Positions 22,957 through 34,491 of a DNA stretch of 64,000 bases are shown one piece after another. Source of the DNA: Rugalucina vietnamica (taxonomy: Eukaryota > Mollusca > Bivalvia > Lucinida > Lucinidae). Location: contig OZ024874.1 of NCBI GenBank assembly GCA_964017185.1, positions 51,860,856-51,924,855 of the forward strand, written 5' to 3'. The notes under the pieces were generated by a model that was not told the DNA's origin, made no database searches, and worked only from the letters and a program-made list of their open reading frames with translations. The stretch's first letter is position 1, and each line of letters opens with the position of its first letter. Made by a program: the position numbers and the translations under genes.

Positions 22957-25900
22957 ATGATAAAGCTTGGACTTCTTTGTTGCTTGTTGGTGTCATGTTT
23001 AGCGAAAGAGAAGCGGATACTTTTGTTTGGCGATAGTGGTTCTAGTAGTACCGGTTTGTCTGGTGGGTCCAGTAATGGACTGACGGGTGGTACCGGGCTT
23101 CTAGGGGGTAGCGGGCTCATGAGCAGCCTCCCAGGGCTAAGCAGCGGGAGTGGTGGTTTCTTCCTCGGGAGCTATACCAACTTGTTACAACAAACCACCA
23201 AGTACTGGACCGATTTGATGTCCAAGCTTCTACATGGTGGGAGTACACTGCCGGGAAGTCTCCCGGGACTGTCCGGACTACCCGGTCTTGGCGGGAGCGG
23301 GTCATCCAGCGGCTCTCTTCCAACACAGGCAACAGCTCTACGTAAGAAATATTCATTATCAATATTAATGATAATGATTATAAATTAAAACTGAGTTCCA
23401 TTAAGAGCAGCGAACATATTAATGAGAAAAGGGATGAGTCATTCCGCGGTTTCGGCTAGTTAAACCTTGTAAGTGACACTTTAGATTTGGCAATTTGGTG
23501 CCAAAGGGAATTGCTGTAATTCAACAACTTCCAACTGGATAGTCGATACAAAGACTAGTATTGTCCAAATGGGACCAAATACATTAAACGTTGGTTTGCA
23601 AATGAATCCAAACCTATAATAGGGACATAATAACATTTTTCATTTCTCAGAATATGAAAAGACTAAAAGAAAAATATAAGTTGACTATGAATGATGTACG
23701 GCGGGACTTTGTATTGACGTTTTTCTGACATTTTCAAATTTTATCATGCCATAGAGGACATTGTCATGAAGAAAAAGCTTATCAGACACTGTTGTACTTA
23801 ATCAGGTTATGTTGTTTTGCTGAAGTCAATAAGAAGTTGCTCATAAAAAAGAAGTATCATTTTAACAAATTAATTAATTCTCTGTGATTCTAAGTGCATC
23901 TACTTTTCAAAATGTAAAATTATATGTGACTATGTTCTTGAAAAAGGCCACTAGATGGCTGAAACGTTGAAAAACCTTGGAAAACAGCGGATTTTGTACT
24001 TAATCAGTACATGCACTCCGATTCTATAAGTGCGTACTACTTCTATCAGTGTCCGCGCACTGGTTTCTATCATCAAAGAGTACGAGAATACTACATATTT
24101 GGTGCGCACTGATTCTGTTATTAAAGAGGGAAAACTGTAAAACCGGTTTAAGCCCGCCAGTAACTGTGTTACTGATCGTTCAAAGGCGATACTTCTGTGG
24201 TGGTTCTTTTTGTTTTATGTCTTGGTGTTTAAAAATTTTTGTGCTGTTGGCTCCTTACGTATGTTTTCATATTTTTAGTTAAGTTTAGGTAACTGAGTGG
24301 CCACCTATTGGGAAAATAGCTGCTCATTCGGCTTACGATATGTTTTCATGGTATAAGTACCTGATTGTTAATTTAGTTTTTTCCCACCTCGGTTTTTGGA
24401 GTGGGAATCTTTTTCTGATTGCGCCTTTTCCTGATCTTTGCCTACTTGTACTTTTTTCAATCATAGTGCGGTGTATACTGAATATATTAAGCGCATGAGC
24501 ACTTGATTCTATTATAAAAGCGCCCGCGAGTACTGAATCTATCCTTAACTATATTGTGTGTACGCCGATTCAATTAGAATTATAACGTATGTGCACTGAT
24601 TCTAACATTATTTTTTATATTCTAGATAAGTATAACATCGACAAGTCCCAGATTTCTGTGTCTGGCTTGTCCGCGGGAGCGGCATTCGCCACCCAGTTCC
24701 ATGTCATCTACTCTAGTGACATCATGGGGGCAGGGATCATTGCCGGTTGTGAGTATTGGTTTATCAAAGTGCTTGAGACACCATCGTATTTGTTGACTTC
24801 TTCACCGAAATTCTTGTAAAACTCGTTTTAGTTCGCAGGCCAGGCTTATCTTTAATATGTAGATCTCTGTTCAAAAGAAATGCAACAGTGATTAAGCTTC
24901 AATCATACAAAGGTATTTCTGGATCACTTTGTAATCATCTACGCCTTGAATTATTTGTGATGCTGCATACAGACATGGACAGGTATTTCTGAGTGAAAAT
25001 TTGGTATCAGTTTAGATCTTGTTTGGTAACTTTGAACCTTCTTTTCAGTACCATTCTATTGCACAAATGGTGGTGGTGTGATGACAGCTTTGACAACATG
25101 TATGCAACAAGCAGGGGAAGACCTGAATAGTATTTTTAGCAAGACGGATCAAGGTGCTACAAGTGGCCAAATTGATCCCACGTCCAACTTGGCGAATGAC
25201 AAAGTTTACGTATTTGCTGGTACTGCAGACACAACGGTAGCACCAGGTATTAATTTAAATAATAATCACGATTTTAATTGAAACATAAGGACAACACGTC
25301 TGTGTCATGTATACTCTCTACCATAATAAAAGAGGTATACGTGGGTGTAGTTTTTCTTATTTTAGCTTCAAATCATAGATTGTGGATACTCATGTATAAA
25401 CAGTTGATGTTATGGATAAAAATAATACATGTACAAATGTCATTTTTTTACTACTTTTTAATTTCATTGTTACCAGTTTATTGCATACCTGTTCACAGTA
25501 GGAAATAGAATTGTTTATTTTAAAGGGTCAGAAAACAGAGGTTGTATTTAAATTATGTATAGGAGGGATTTGCAGTGGCTACAGGAGACATCACCAGTTG
25601 TAGCAAATATGTCTTTTAAACTGTTACGCGCCTTGTTGTTTTTCAATAAGCCAATGGTCCAAAGATTGTGAGTTTCTATCAGCACTATGGTGTAACCAGT
25701 ACCAAATCAGTCTTTAACATGGCAGCAGCACATGGACAGGTAAACGCAAAACAAATCATTAGATATATATCGGTAATTTTCAAAAAACATAACAAATTAT
25801 GTTCTAACTTGCAAATTATAAGCACCTGAAGTTCTGAACGCAACACTAATAAAACGGAAAATAGCTGCTCATTCGTCTTACGATATGTTTTCATGGTATA

Positions 25901-28900
25901 AGTACCTGATTGTTAATTTAATTTTTCCCCCTCGAATCTTTGTCTGATTGCGCCTCTTCCTGATCTTTGCCTACTTGTACCTTTTTATCATGAAAATGTA
26001 GAAATCCATTTTAAATAACACCATAAACTCGGACATTTTGTATGACAAAATTGACAAATATAAGAAGATATCTGATTTGGAATATATTCTATTACTTCAT
26101 CTCCGTTTACTCTTTAGCCCACTGACAACTTTGGTGGCCCTTGTGGGACAATGAATTCCCAAAACTACATCAACAACTGTGGTTACAATGCAGCTTATGA
26201 CTTGCTCAACCATATCTATGGTGGACATCTTCAAGTAAATCAGACTTAACACTGTTTTTGTTATTCTTATCTTTAGAATGTTTTGCATCTAGCATAATAT
26301 GCCACAGCAAAATCAATACTTTTATTTTGGAAAAAAAAAAAAAAGATTTGCTATAAACATGTAAATTAAAGTGTCTTGAGCGTGTATTTTATTGTGTTGA
26401 ATAATGGTATTAGTAGATGAATTCATGTATATATTTGTTCAAGCTGGTGAACAATTTATTTTTGTAATTTGTCATTTGGTATATGCTCTAGCCATTTATA
26501 CTTGTATTTTATTATGTGCAAAGCCATCTTTATTAGCTCACCTGAGCCGAAGGCTCACAAGGTGAGCTTATAGGATGGCCATGATCCGGCGTCCGTCCGT
26601 CCGTCCGTCGTCTGTCGTCCGTCGTCCGTCCGTCGTCCGTCGTCCACAATTTCAAAGATCTTCTTCTCTGAAACCGCTTGGCCGATCTAGTTGAAATTTT
26701 ATGTGGAGCCTCCTTGGGTAGTGGCATTTCAAGTTTGATCGCGAAATCCAGGTCACATGACCAACATGGCCGCCACGCCCATATACGGTAAAAACCACTC
26801 AAAAATCTTCTTCTCCAGAACCGGTGGGCCAATTTCCACGAAACTTGGTATGTAGCATCAAGGACCTCAGCCCATCATAGTTTGATAAAATGATGACCCT
26901 TGGATGACCTTGACCTATTTTACGGCAAGGTCAAATTTGGAAACATAGGCTTTTACATAGGAAAAAGTGAAAACTATGGATTTTTTGAAAACTATTGCAG
27001 CCTGAGGCCTGAAAAGTGGTAGATGCAAACAACTAATGGAGTAGATGAAGGTATGTGATTAATATAGGTCAAGGTCATCTCTTGACCTTGGCCAGTCTGT
27101 TGTCCATACACACTTTACAAAGATCTTCTTCTCTGAAACTGCGCGGCCAATCAAAGTAAAATTTTATGTGGAGCATCCTTGGGTAGGGGAGACGAAAGTT
27201 TGATCGCAAAATCCAGGTCACATGACCAAGATGGCCGCCACGCCCATATATGGTAAAAACCACTCAAAAATCTTCTTCTCCAGAACCGGTGGGCCGATTT
27301 CCACGAAACTTGGTATGTAGCATTTAGGACCTCAGCCCATCATAGTTTGATAAAATGATGACCCTTGGATGACCTTGACCTATTTTACGGCAAGGTCAAA
27401 TTTGGAAACATAGGCTTTTACATAGGAAAAAGTGAAAACTATGGATTTTTTGAAAACTATTGCAGCCTGAGGCCTGAAAAGTGGTAGATGCAAACAACTC
27501 ATGGAGTAGATGAAGGTATGTGATTAATATAGGTCAAGGTCATCTCTTGACCTTGGCCAGTCTGTTGTCCATACACACTTTACAAAGATCTTCTTCTCTG
27601 AAACTGCGCGGCCAATCAAAGTGAAATTTTATGTGGAGCATCCATGGGTAGGGGAGACGAAAGTTTGATCGCGAAATCCAGGTCACATGACCAAGATGGC
27701 CGCCACGCCCATATATGGTAAAAACCACTCAAAAATCTTCTTCTCCAGAACCCGCTGGCCGATTTCCACGAAACTTGGTATGTAGCATTTAGGACCTCAG
27801 CCCATCATAGTTTGATAAAATGATGACCCTTGGATGACCTTGACCTATTTTACGGCAAGGTCAAATTTGGAAACATAGTCTTTTACATAGGAAAAAGTGA
27901 AAACTATGGAATTTTTTGAAAACTGTTGCAGCCTGAGGCCTGAAATGTGGTAGATGCAAACAACTAATGGAGTAGATGAAGGTATGTGATTAATATAGGT
28001 CAAGGTCATCTCTTGACCTTGGCCAGTCTGTTGTCCATACACACTTTACAAAGATCTTCTTCTCTGAAACTGCTTGGCAAATCAAAGTGAAATTTTATGT
28101 GGAGCATCCATGGGTAGGGGAGACGAAAGTTTGATCGCGAAATCCAGGTCACATGACCAAGATGGCTGCCACGCCCATATATGATAAAAACCTTTCAAAA
28201 ATCTTCTTCTCCAGAACCGGCAGGCCAATTTTCATGAAACTTGGTATGTAGCATTTGGGACTCCAGCCCATCATAGTTGTTGAAATGATGACCCTATGAT
28301 GACCTTGACCTATTTTACGGCAAGGTCAATTTTGGAAACATAGGCTTTCACATGGGAAAAGGCGAAAACAAACTGTTGCAGCCTGAGACCTGAAAGTTGC
28401 TAGATGCAGACAACTAATGGTGTCAATGAAGGTAAGTAATTAATGAAGGCCAAGGTCATGTCTTGACCTTGGCCCAAGGTCATTTAAATATCAAAATTAA
28501 AATTATGGTTTTCTCAGAAATCACTGGGTTTGGAAACTATTGCAGCCTGAGACCTGAAACTTTGCAGATGCAGACAACTTATGAAGTCAATAAAGGTGTG
28601 AGAGTATTCAAGGTCAAGGTCATTTCATTATGACTTAATACTCCAAGATCAGGCTTCAGGTGAGCGTTCTCAGGACCAATGGTCCTCTGGTTTTAAACTT
28701 ATCTGAGTCTCCTATAATTCTGTAAAGAATGGGTCGATGTATTTTAAACTGCCTATATGTATGTCACAGTGTATGTATCTGTATATGATATGTCGACATG
28801 AGACTTTTAAATAAACGATTAACCTTATATACATGCGATAGACTATGTTTCTTGTTTACGACACTCTACATGCATCACAATTGTCTTATATAATTTCTAC

Positions 28901-29551
28901 GAGTTATAATACAATATATCTTTTACAGAAGCCAAGTTCTGGAGCCACTGCTACAGGGGAGGTAGGAACACACTTGATAGTTTTCACCAATGCCTTTCGT
29001 AGAGGGATCCAACATGATTTATCTTGCCATTAACATTCGCTAGGACCAGAGGTTTTCGACACTATCTGAGGGACCTTGCGAATGTTAATGAATGGCAAAA
29101 TTATGTTTGACAGCTATTGTTGCATAAGTGCTGCATAAGCAAAGAAATTACGACACACTTTATTTTATAGCCTCGTCACATTTTCATACACTAAAAATAT
29201 TCAGTTTTATATGCTCGTACCGGGCGGAGTTCGGATACACAAAATTATGGAATTTCTTTAATCTGAATATCTGACTACGAGTATTCAGTCCGCAAGTTTT
29301 AAATCTGCGACAATAAAATTACACTCAATTACAGATTATAGCATTTGACCAAAGTCAGTACATAGCCTCTCCAGCTTCCAATGGCATGGATGAACTTGGG
29401 TATCTATATGTACCAACAGCATGTAAAGATGGAACTACTCGTAAGTTTACACATTTTGATGTTTAATTGTCCTGTCTTCACTCTTGTATCTTATATCTTA
29501 CATTGCACAAAATTTGAAAAGACCTATCTTCCTTTCTCTTACACAGAGAGC

Positions 29552-29591
<40 letters not shown>

Positions 29592-30619
29592 GTTATAAAT
29601 TGTTAGCAGTCACTCATATCTTTACAAGTGATTATCTTTTTCAGAATGCAAACTCCACATAGCTTTCCATGGTTGCAAACAATATAGGTGAGGACTTTAT
29701 TCTATTCAAAAACTGATAAAAATTTGAGAGCAGTTAATGTTGATAAACACAGCGACTTTACCTCTTTCATTTGAATGAGTCAACCCGAACTATCTAAGTA
29801 AACAGAGATAATCTTCATTGTAGTTCTACCTAAGCTGTCCAATTTGCCTTTGAAACTGTTTGTAGTATGCAATGCCCCCTTCCCCAACCCCTATCCCCGA
29901 CATATAATCAGGTAAGTGTAATAAAATTACACTTCCCTGATAAAATGTGTAACATACAGGAAAGCAATCGGTGATGCCTACATCAAACACGCGGGATATA
30001 ACGAAGTTGCAGACCTGAACAACATCATTATATTGTACCCACAAACCCAACCAAGTATGATGAACGGAAACCCTAACGGCTGCTTTGACTGGTGGGGATA
30101 TGCAGGGAATAACTTTGGTAAGCTCCGCATTGGTTCCAAGTTGAATAATCGAACACGTGACAATTCACACACACTGTCTTGTTTCATCAGAAAAAGACTG
30201 AACATCTTGAATTTATAATTTCGGTATACTATATAAATTATATCACAATGGAAAGTATTTGCAAGTGTACGTAATAACAATTGCACTATTCCTGTCAACA
30301 ATTCCACAGCTTGATCCACAGTTTTATGTATACTTTTGGCTGAAGCAAGCGGAAATTTTCTGAAAATAAAAAAAAAAACAATCTACGTACTCCACATCAA
30401 GTAATCAACCTTAGTTCCATTTTTTTCATCGTGGTTGTTTTGTTTCCGGTTTCTGTAGGCTCTGGGGGATCGCTACTTTATAAAAAAAATCATTTTGTTC
30501 TTTAGGGAATCCGTCCATGTATTTTATGATCTTTTATAAGGTTTACTTTCATTGCAGCGACAAAACAAGGAATTCAGTCGGCTGGTGTGAAGAAGATGAT
30601 GGACACATTGACTGGCTAG
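22957..30619 (+). CDS. Secreted PHB-depolymerase-type esterase with Gly/Ser-rich N-terminal domain, gene 4 of 4
   Basis: Ten exons: 22957-23341, 24626-24748, 25049-25246, 25651-25739, 26118-26234, 28929-28961, 29335-29440, 29645-29687, 29960-30117, 30558-30619 (TAG), giving 437 codons. Exon 1 is 385 nt instead of 100. After the signal peptide ([16 protein letters not shown]) and [12 protein letters not shown] it encodes about 95 residues rich in Gly, Ser and Leu ([23 protein letters not shown]) around an amphipathic stretch near residues 68-88. Active-site candidates are Ser144 in GLSAG, Asp230 in TADTTV, His263 in AAHGQ and the FHGC loop at Cys361. The late aromatic motif is [10 protein letters not shown], with Phe for the first Trp. 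Exons 3 and 4 are 3 and 9 nt shorter than in the paralogues. Intron 5 carries a pearl/Helentron-like element. AATAAA is at 30647-30652. It is the most divergent of the four. Confidence 0.92.
24135..24457 (+). mobile_element. Penelope-like 3' tail, tail-only copy
   Basis: Begins CTGTAAAACCGGTTTAAGCC and ends CCTACTTGTACTTTTTT. It matches the non-coding end of the longer copies over about 320 bases with no reverse transcriptase part. It lies in intron 1 of esterase gene 4, same direction. Confidence 0.88.
25856..25986 (+). mobile_element. Penelope-like 3' tail, short copy
   Basis: Starts GGAAAATAGCTGCTCATTCG and ends CCTACTTGTACCTTTTT. About the last 130 bases of the element only. It lies in intron 4 of esterase gene 4. 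Confidence 0.82.
26534..28690 (+). mobile_element. Pearl/Helentron-like element, copy 1
   Basis: Starts with the hairpin TAGCTCACCTGAGCCGAAGG...AAGGTGAGCTTA, then a (CGTCCGTC)n stretch. Four tandem units of about 450-480 bases follow, each containing GGTCACATGACC, AAGATGGCCGCC and GATGACCTTGACCTATTTTA. It ends CAGGTGAGCG, the hairpin GGACCAATGGTCC and CTCTGG. A 3' hairpin followed by CTGG fits the CTRR rule of Helitron ends, and tandem cores are typical of bivalve pearl elements (family knowledge; assignment inferred). It lies in intron 5 of esterase gene 4. Confidence 0.75.
29026..29096. mobile_element. Short inverted-repeat element (ATTAACATTCGC ends)
   Basis: The left end TTGCCATTAACATTCGC and the right end GCGAATGTTAATGAATGGCAA are inverted repeats. 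Same family as 8760-8856. It lies in intron 6 of gene 4. Confidence 0.7.
29555..29586. repeat. (GA)n microsatellite
   Basis: About 16 GA units in intron 7 of gene 4, some 60 bases before the exon 8 acceptor. Confidence 0.9.
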
Positions 30620-30695
30620 CCTTTTATGACTTGTATGATTTAGTGTAATAAATTTACCTTTTATTTGATTTTATGTTCTTATTGCGCCATGACTG

Positions 30696-32924
30696 CAAAA
30701 AGGTACGAGTAGGCAAAGACCAGGAAAAGGCGCAATCAGAAAAAGATCCCCACTCCAAAAACCGAGGTGGGAAAAAACCAAACTAACAATCAGGTACTTA
30801 TACCATGAAACATATCGTAAGCCGAATGAGCAGCTATTTTCCCAATAGGTGGCCACTCAGTTACCTTAACTTAACTAAAAATATGAAAACATACATACGG
30901 CGCCAACAGCACAAAAAATTTTTAAACACCAAGACATAAAACAAAAAGTACCACCACAGAAGTATCGCCTTGGAACGATCAGTAACACCAAGTTACTGGC
31001 GGGCTTAAACCGGTTTTACAGGTACCTAACCTCACCCTCAGCTTCTGCAGTGGTTCATAACATTTAGTTAGTTCTTCGGTCCTCGTGGTGAATCTCTAAC
31101 TAGTCAATGAATCATCAAGAACAAACAAATAAATCATGATAAACATCCTGATGAATCAAAAACCAGGACTCACAGATTGAGTAAGCTGCCCAACGATGGA
31201 GATCCCTGGGCGCCGAATAACCTACTAACTCCGGAGCAAAAGAAAAACACCAGTTGGACCCCGGTGGGCCAAGCAACAGACAAGAAGCTCCGGCCCCAAC
31301 CAACTAAAATGAATAGCTTTAAGTCGGGGCCATCATAGAGTCTGACGCCCGACCCACCGGCGTGCAATTAAAGAAGGCAGCATAGTTATCAACCATGATT
31401 GGGTTAAAAACTAAGCATGCAGACTGTCGCATAACATTCAAGTTATAACCTATACGTCTGTAACGTGTTATGATTTTTCCGAACTGAAAAGAAAAATCAT
31501 TTCTTCCTATAAGTTTCTTAAATTTGTAAACCAAGTCGCCATAAAATTCAGGTTCCGAAAGGCCCTCACTTAAAAGCGTCTTTAACCCAACATTGTATTT
31601 GGAAATCAATTCATAGTGTCTACGATAAAATTTAGAAAAGGTTTTACGAAGTTTATGATACCGATAGCCCTGTTGGAGAAGTTTTGCCGTTAAACATTTA
31701 TTTCGAGCGTTGAAGTCTGTAACATGATTGTAGACTCTAGCAAACCTAATAAGTTGCGAAATGTATACACCATAAGAAGCACGACGAGGAACGTCACCAT
31801 CCAAAAAAGGAAAATTTACTATATCAAAATCAAAGTCATCGCGCTTATCATAAATTTTAGAAGAAACAAATCCATTTGCAACAGAAAGATGTAGATCTAA
31901 AAAGGGGGCTTCGGTATCTGAGATATTAGCTTTGTTCAACTGAAGTTCAGGTGGATAAATTTGATTGACCATACCTTCAAAATAAGGGTTGTCAATGTTC
32001 AAAAGGTCATCGAGGTACCTAGATCTGATGTGGAATTAAAATAACATCAGCTTGATTATCATGGTTAAGAGAATCCATGAAATCTCTTTCGTAGCAGTAT
32101 AAAAATAAATCAGCTACGAGAGGTGCGCAATTTGTACCCATCGGAATTCCAACAATTTGTCTGTATAACTTGGTCCCAAATCTAATATAAATAGTATCAA
32201 GGAGATAGGATAAGGCGTCGCACACATTCTGACATGACCAAAGTGTATACCGACTTTGGTCAGAGGAAGTGAAAAAAGCCTTTCTGTCATTACATGCCAA
32301 ATAAAGTGAACCATAGTTTTTTAATGCCCTTTTGAAGGTCCACTCTATCAAATCCAGAAGTTTTTCTTTAATTAGATTATGTGGTAATGTTGTATACAGA
32401 GTAGAAAAATCATATGTGGATAAGCTTGTCGCACGGAACCCTCTACACTTCAATTTACTGAGCACCTCACCAGAATTTTTTATTGACCAAAACCAATTTT
32501 TATTTGAAGTTTCATACACTGTCTCACAGTATCTTATAACATGAGATTTGATAGCAGTAAGACAGGAAGTTAATAATTTAGAAAGTTCAGTGGTAGTACA
32601 AGAGCTAGCATTTGCAATAAATCTAGCTTTGTATGGTCTTTTGTGAAGCTTAGGTAACCAATACATCGTAGGAAGTTTGTCTTGGCCTTCATTGACACAA
32701 ACAGAAAACTTAACAGGTAAATCGTTTAGGTGGGCATTTACTACAGACACCTCATCAGTATCTGTCTCCAGATAAGCCCTGGTACCATCAAGCTCCTGTT
32801 TTAAGGTGTTAACGTAGTGAAGCCTACAAACAACAACAACATTGTTTGCGGCTTTATCTGCCGGAACCAAGACATACTTTCTATGAAATTCTTGGATACC
32901 CTGCTTCAAATGCCAAATAATTTA
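30696..32924 (-). mobile_element. Penelope-like retroelement, copy 2 (inverted)
   Basis: Read on the - strand, it runs from about 32924 to the shared 3' end at 30696 (CTCGTACCTTTTTGC). It contains most of a reverse transcriptase and about 620 bases of 3' sequence. No GIY-YIG endonuclease domain is visible, and the sequence between the RT and the 3' end does not encode one. The 5' end is lost: a stop lies only five codons upstream of the first recognisable RT residues. It is highly similar to copy 1 and lies about 80 bases past the stop codon of esterase gene 4, in the opposite orientation. Confidence 0.88.
31319..32909 (-). pseudogene. Reverse transcriptase of Penelope-like element, frameshifted
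   Basis: Two reading frames, 32909-32019 and about 32029-31319, form one RT. In order: VPADKAANNVVVV, then WLPKLHKRPYKARFI (the LPKLHK block typical of Penelope-type RTs), YDFSTLYTTLP (motif A), GIPMGTNCAPLVADL (motif B) and YLDDLL (motif C; Tyr codon at 32015-32017). Relative to copy 1, small deletions and an insertion just before YLDD break the frame there, so motifs A/B and C lie in different frames. The C-terminal 227 codons are otherwise open. Confidence 0.87.
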
Positions 32925-33180
32925 TTATGACGTCTGTGGCTCTGTGATAAGAAAAACGGAACTGGAATTATTAGTAGAAATGCACAGGAGTCGACATTCT
33001 TATAACCAAAACTTCGCATATGATAAAAAAAGATATAACTTGACTGCATAGTTAACCAAGTAAACAAGTCTTTTCTAAACCTTAATGGCGACTCAGCGGC
33101 CATACCGAACTGCGAATATAGGCACACTGAGAGCAGGGAAAATATCCGCACTAACATCGACAACAAATATCAACACATAT

Positions 33181-33410
33181 GAGCCGCCTCATGGAAAAAC
33201 CAACAAGGTGGTTTCCGAACAGGTCCGACACAAACCGGGCTGTACAAACACAGAAGATGGCTAGAAGTTTGAAATTTCGGATTTAAGAAGAAGAGGAATT
33301 ATACTATCAGTGTAGCGAAAACAAAGGCGCTGATCAGCTGATTGCCGCGAAGCTGATCTGCGCCTTTGTTTTCGCCTATGCATATTGTTGGTTTTCCCAT
33401 GCGGTGGCTC
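33181..33410 (+). mobile_element. Palindrome-bearing GAGCCGCC MITE, copy A
   Basis: 230 bases with inverted ends GAGCCGCCTCATGGAAAAAC and GTTTTCCCATGCGGTGGCTC, flanked by ATAT (33177-33180 and 33411-33414). To the right of centre lies a long hairpin from GCGAAAACAAAGGCGCTGAT to its reverse complement ending at TTTTCGC. First of about a dozen copies, all right of 33 kb. Confidence 0.88.
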
Positions 33411-34263
33411 ATATATCTTTTTAAGCTGCAGTAAAAATGCCGTTTCGGCATGATATTCATATTCAGCAGTTAAAAAGATATAGTCGGTCTGTCGGCTAGA
33501 TGGTAGGCAAATGATCCCAATCACAAAAGCCCAATGACAAAGATGATGCCAAAACAATCAAACTAGTGCATTGATATTGCATTGATATACACTGAACTGA
33601 CAGTTTCCTTTTGTCGGGTAATGTTATTGGTCAATAGCACTGACTCATCTGACAACATTGGGTCATATCATAGAATCCAGATACTATACATAGCTAGTAT
33701 TTCACTGACATGCTATTCTGGTCGAAAGGATAAAACGTTTGGCATACAAAGTATTTGAAATGTAAAATATAGTGTGTGTTCAAATAGATAGATCGGACAT
33801 GCTCCTTATTTATTCACTTCTGGCCGCAGAACCTAACTTTAGACGAACAAGACTCAAACTGCAGAATTGAAGATAATACTACTAGTAATAAAATGAATAC
33901 GAAGTCATGAAATCAACATGCTTTCACAGGGCTATCTCAATATGTGGGCTTCCACAGCTGGCGATGTGCCATGTGGCGACCCTGAAAAAGTCTCTCCGTA
34001 CATCATCCATAGTGCAGCTTATATCTTTAGGTCCCTTGGGATCAGCGATGGTATTCTCGGATTCTGAGAAATCAGAAAATTATCGGTTTGGATTCATTTC
34101 CTAAACAACGTTTAATATATTTGGACCCATTTGGATTATACTAGTCTTTGTATCGACTACCCTGTTTAAATATGCGAAATTAACAGTAATTCCCTTTGGC
34201 TCCATGTTGCCAGATCTATAGGGTCACTAGCTGAAACCGCGGTATGGCCCATCCCCTTGCTCA

Positions 34264-34491
34264 TTAACTAATTTAAGCCTGGCGTCCCTTTTGTGGGACA
34301 TAGGCAAACAGTATAGCCCCAGATGTGACGCCGCAGAACGCGGCGTCCCATCTGTGGTTATTCTGTTTGTTTACAGGAATTCTATCGAAAAATGGAATAA
34401 AATTTTAAAATCACACCTGCGGTCCCTAAAATGAAAGTGGACTCGCCCAAATGATAATGATGGGAGAATCCATTCGTCAAATATGGGTTAA
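34264..34491 (+). mobile_element. TTAA-ended MITE, full-length copy
   Basis: TTAA at 34264-34267 and at 34488-34491. Contains the hairpin CAGATGTGACGCCGC-agaa-CGCGGCGTCCCATCTG. About 228 bases, no coding capacity. Confidence 0.78.

Noticed and set aside
26533-28042. ORFs with similar proteins ([17 protein letters not shown]...) repeated in several places
   Set aside because: They are antisense readings of pearl-like core units. The resemblance comes from tandem repetition of DNA, with no start or splice context.
32906-33166. 86-codon reverse ORF next to the Penelope-like reverse transcriptase
   Set aside because: It shows no RT or endonuclease motif and reads through the 5' breakpoint of the element into flanking DNA.
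33907-34104. 65-codon ORF with several cysteines as the missing RING half
   Set aside because: Cysteine spacing does not fit a C-x2-C RING start and no donor in suitable phase follows.
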